Shown here: piece by piece, positions 61,406 to 64,000 of the stretch | Layout of the letters: every line of letters starts with the position of its first letter | Numbering within the stretch: the stretch's first letter is position 1 | Assembly (NCBI RefSeq): GCF_002298975.1 | Contig: NZ_DBMV01000033.1 | Span: forward strand, 186,001-250,000 | DNA: 64,000 bases | Source of the DNA: Ralstonia sp. UBA689 | GTDB lineage: Bacteria > Pseudomonadota > Gammaproteobacteria > Burkholderiales > Burkholderiaceae | Reading direction: 5' to 3' | Notes under the pieces: generated by a model | Databases searched by the model: none | Seen by the model: only the letters and a program-made list of their open reading frames with translations | Told to the model about the DNA's origin: nothing | Made by a program: the position numbers and the translations under genes

Positions 61406-63421
61406 ATGGATCGCCGCCAGTTCTTGAAGTGGGGGAGTTTTGTCACCGTATCGGTCGCCACCACTACCAGCCTTGCCGGCTGCGGCGGGAGCGATGCGTC
61501 CGCCCCGGCATCTGCTCAGCCTGGCAATACCGGCAACATCAGTTTTCTGCATGGCGTGGCATCGGGCGATCCCAAACCGGACAGCGTGATGCTGTGGACG
61601 CGCGTGGAGGGCGGCGACGGCAGCCAGCCCGTGGCCGTTCGGCTGCAGGTTTCCACGCAGGCGGATTTCTCCACGCTGGTCGTCGACAACACGCTGAGCG
61701 CCCTGCCTGATTGGGATTACACGCTACGCAACAAGGTCACGGGGCTGGCGGCTGCCACGACCTACTATTACCGCTTCATCGTGGGAGACAAGACCAGCCC
61801 GGTCGGCCGCACGCGCACCGCGCCGGCACCGGGCACGCCGCTGTCGCAATTGAAGTTCGCGTTCATCACCTGCCAGGATTGGAGCGTTAACCACTGGGCC
61901 GGCATTGAAGAACTGGCGGCGCAGGATCTGGATTTCATCGTGCATCTTGGCGACTACATCTACGAGACCGTGGGTGCGGCTTTCCAGACCGGCAATGTCG
62001 AGGCCGCTCACCCTCAGCTGAAGCTCCCGGACGGCACGCTGCGCGCCGACGGTGCCAGCTATGCCACGACCGTCCGCGACTACCGCTACCTGTACAAGTC
62101 ATACCGCACCGATCCGCGCCTGCAGGCCTTGCACGCCCGCTTCCCGATGATCGCCATCTGGGACGACCACGAGTTCTCCGACGACTGCTGGCAGGACCGC
62201 CAGAACTACAACGCCACTGACGACCTCACGCCGCGCACCGCTCGCCGCCGCGCGGCCAACCAGGCATGGTTCGAGTTCATGCCGGCCGATGTCAGCATCG
62301 ACCTCTCTAACCCGTCGTTCCAGAACATCCAGATCTATCGCGCGTTTACGTTCGGCAACCTGGCCACGCTGGTGATGACGGACGAGCGCCTTTACCGTGC
62401 CGACCATATGATTCCCGAGCAGCCGGTCGGCAGTGAAATCGGCAGCCGCTACTTCGTGCCCAAGGCCACGCTGGCCGCCGTGGAGGGCCAGAAGATGGCG
62501 GCTGCGGGTGGCGCGCTGACGCCGGTTTCGATCCTCGGCGACACTCAGCGCCAGTGGTGGCAGGACCAGATGCGCAACGCCACCACCACCTGGAAGCTGT
62601 GGGGCAACGAGGTCTCGCTGCTGCGCATGCAGATCGACGCCACCCTGGCCATCGCCAGCCTGCTTGCCGCCGGGCTGGTGCAGGCCAACGCCGCGCTCGC
62701 GCCGCTACAAGGCGCCATGACGACGGCGCTGGTCACCGATCTGACCACGGCTGTGGGCAACGGCTCCTATCCCACACCGGCCTATGCTGCGCTCAAGACG
62801 GTGCTGGCGCCGGCGGGCATTTCCGGGGCGGCCTTCGATGCCGGCATCGCGCCGCTGCTGAACGCGCAGTTGCCGCCGGCGGCGCTGCTCGGCCAGTTCA
62901 TTCTCAATGCAGACCAGTGGGACGGCTACAACGCCGAGCGCAAGAACCTGATGGGTTTCCTGAAAACGCAGAACATCGCCAATGTGGTGGGCTTGACCGG
63001 CGACATCCATGCGTTCTTTGCCGGCCCGGTCATGGATGATTACGACGCCGCCAGCCCCGCCCCGGTGATGGTCGACCTGGTGACGGCGGGGCTGTCGAGC
63101 AACTCGTTCTTCAGCTACTTCCGCAACGTGGTGGACAGCAACCCGGCCTTTGCCGCCGCCAAGCCGCTGGTCTACACCACGCAGAACGGCGCGGTCGTCA
63201 ACACCTTCAACGGCACGCTCAAGGCGTTCAACCCCTGGTTGCGCTACGTGGATAGCGACGCTCAGGGCTATGCGGTCGTCACGCTGACGCCGTCCAAGCT
63301 GAGCTGCAGCTTCAACAAGGTCAAGCTGCTGGCGGCCGGCGCCGCGCCTGCGCAACCAGCCACAGCCAGCAGTCAGGTGGTGGAGGTACAGGCAGGCGTG
63401 GTAGCCGCTACGCTGGTCTAG
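61406..63421 (+). CDS. phoD: PhoD-family alkaline phosphatase/phosphodiesterase, Tat-exported
   Basis: 671 residues. The N-terminus MDRRQFLKW is a twin-arginine signal followed by a hydrophobic stretch and SLAGCGG (possible lipobox). PhoD domains: fibronectin-like N domain (HGVASGDPKPDSVMLWTRV), then metallophosphatase motifs FITCQDW, HLGDYIYE, WDDHEFSDD and LTGDIHAF. Releases phosphate from phosphodi- and monoesters outside the cytoplasm. Longer than typical PhoD, with an Ala-rich insert around residues 400-490. Confidence 0.92.
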   Translation: MDRRQFLKWGSFVTVSVATTTSLAGCGGSDASAPASAQPGNTGNISFLHGVASGDPKPDSVMLWTRVEGGDGSQPVAVRLQVSTQADFSTLVVDNTLSALPDWDYTLRNKVTGLAAATTYYYRFIVGDKTSPVGRTRTAPAPGTPLSQLKFAFITCQDWSVNHWAGIEELAAQDLDFIVHLGDYIYETVGAAFQTGNVEAAHPQLKLPDGTLRADGASYATTVRDYRYLYKSYRTDPRLQALHARFPMIAIWDDHEFSDDCWQDRQNYNATDDLTPRTARRRAANQAWFEFMPADVSIDLSNPSFQNIQIYRAFTFGNLATLVMTDERLYRADHMIPEQPVGSEIGSRYFVPKATLAAVEGQKMAAAGGALTPVSILGDTQRQWWQDQMRNATTTWKLWGNEVSLLRMQIDATLAIASLLAAGLVQANAALAPLQGAMTTALVTDLTTAVGNGSYPTPAYAALKTVLAPAGISGAAFDAGIAPLLNAQLPPAALLGQFILNADQWDGYNAERKNLMGFLKTQNIANVVGLTGDIHAFFAGPVMDDYDAASPAPVMVDLVTAGLSSNSFFSYFRNVVDSNPAFAAAKPLVYTTQNGAVVNTFNGTLKAFNPWLRYVDSDAQGYAVVTLTPSKLSCSFNKVKLLAAGAAPAQPATASSQVVEVQAGVVAATLV

Positions 63422-63434
63422 ACGCAGCAGGGGG

Positions 63435-63566
63435 GGCATTGCCGCGCAAATTGAAGAGCCCTGCCGCGATATGGAAGCAGCGTTCAGGGCCGGCGATTTC
63501 AAGCGGGGCGCGCTGGCTGGTATCGAGGCGATTGGTGGGCTGCTCAGCCAGCATTTCCCAGCCTAG
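63435..63566 (+). pseudogene. C-terminal remnant of a TPM-type protein gene
   Basis: IAAQIEEPCRDMEAAFRAGD then FKRGALAGIEAIGGLLSQHF ends at a stop at 63566. It resembles the C-terminal end of TPM-phosphatase-domain proteins (Arg-Ala-Gly-Asp-Phe...Gly-Ile..Ile). No start or upstream domain exists; the frame begins right after the phoD stop. A stranded gene end. Confidence 0.5.
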
Positions 63567-63891
63567 CAAGGGGGCGCCCGAGAGTTGCCCGCCAGGCCGG
63601 TCATTGTTGGAAGTGGGGCGGCGCAGCGATAGACGACGGCGGGTATCGGGTACCTCCCTATCCTTCCTCGGAGACGGGCCGGGGAAGATCCGCGCCATCG
63701 CACGCCCCAACCGCCGGTGGCTGCCTATGCGGATTGGCGTGCCGCGTCAGCCCTGCAGATTTGGTTACACATCAACCGTCAACGGGGCCCAGAGTGCTCC
63801 CGTTGAGGGAGAAGACGCGTCTGATGCCGCACGGGAAAAAGAGCCCCCGTGTTGTGTGCACCAGATGTTGTCCATTCTTTGGAGAAGAAAA
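63567..63891. other. Intergenic region
   Basis: 325 bp. Contains the second REP-like copy (63667-63684). No gene supported. Confidence 0.45.
63667..63684. repeat. Short REP-like repeat, copy 2
   Basis: CTCGGAGACGGGCCGGGG; one mismatch to the copy at 59510-59527. Confidence 0.35.
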
Positions 63892-64000
63892 ATGAATCTT
63901 CGTCGTGTCAGTTCTGCTTTGATTACCGTTGGCCTGATCTCTGTTGCCACCGCTGCCTGCGCACAGGTGCCGCCCCCGGTGCAAAACATCAACCCGCATC
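63892..64000 (+). CDS. Secreted protein, 5' end only
   Basis: 36 codons visible. The signal peptide (SALITVGLISVATAACAQ) has likely cleavage after ACA or at a lipobox-like TAAC. GGAGAAG is well placed before the ATG. Cut by the window edge, so the product cannot be named. Confidence 0.7.
   Translation, partial: MNLRRVSSALITVGLISVATAACAQVPPPVQNINPH

Overview
The window comes from a high-GC betaproteobacterium, almost certainly Ralstonia (R. pickettii-like lineage; species is inferred, not proven). It spans the replication origin of the main chromosome. The block mnmE–yidC–yidD–rnpA–rpmH (minus strand) diverges from dnaA–dnaN–gyrB (plus strand), with an origin holding DnaA boxes between rpmH and dnaA. 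I see no rRNA, tRNA or CRISPR array.

Layout. 1–9.2 kb: core and accessory metabolism (atypical response regulator, DapA-like protein without the catalytic Lys, GTP-type PEP carboxykinase, 2-hydroxyacid dehydrogenase, LigB-type dioxygenase, flavoprotein disulfide reductase, patatin). 9.2–16.5 kb: an AcrR-type repressor divergent from a complete RND efflux pump (acrA-acrB-oprM), with an AcrR-like operator lying on the promoter. 16.6–21.2 kb: rpsU, then a short stretch with two frameshifted genes (a small membrane protein and a NUDIX hydrolase), a tyrosine-phosphatase-like gene, a secreted protein, and a LysR/alcohol dehydrogenase divergent pair.

21.28–36.96 kb is an integrated element at the 3' end of mnmE. 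It has a 13-bp direct repeat at both ends, Int arm-type repeats, a tyrosine integrase, an AlpA-type regulator, a Toprim-helicase replication protein, a DUF5681 protein and an S74-chaperone phage protein, but no capsid or portal genes. The distal part carries cargo (trypsin-like protease, membrane proteins, secreted proteins) and an IS21-type remnant that broke one cargo gene.

36.9–47.8 kb is the conserved origin region. Downstream of gyrB the order breaks: a fused CoA-transferase is followed by a decayed second copy of the gyrB 3' end (50.3–50.5 kb), and then a lower-GC defence island (50.7–58.7 kb). The island holds a four-gene set (UvrD-like helicase, DarT-like DNA ADP-ribosyltransferase, DraG-fold ADP-ribosylglycohydrolase, HNH endonuclease), then an Eco29kI-type GIY-YIG restriction enzyme with its cytosine methyltransferase and Vsr, and a membrane-anchored Mrr-type nuclease. 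The helicase–DarT–glycohydrolase operon is my best candidate for an undescribed system: both junctions are 4-nt start/stop overlaps, and the usual macrodomain antitoxin DarG is replaced by a DraG-fold enzyme.

58.7–64 kb: a structured leader before a small gene, a secreted GDSL lipase, a Tat-exported PhoD phosphatase, a stranded C-terminal remnant of a TPM-type gene, and the start of a secreted protein cut by the window edge.
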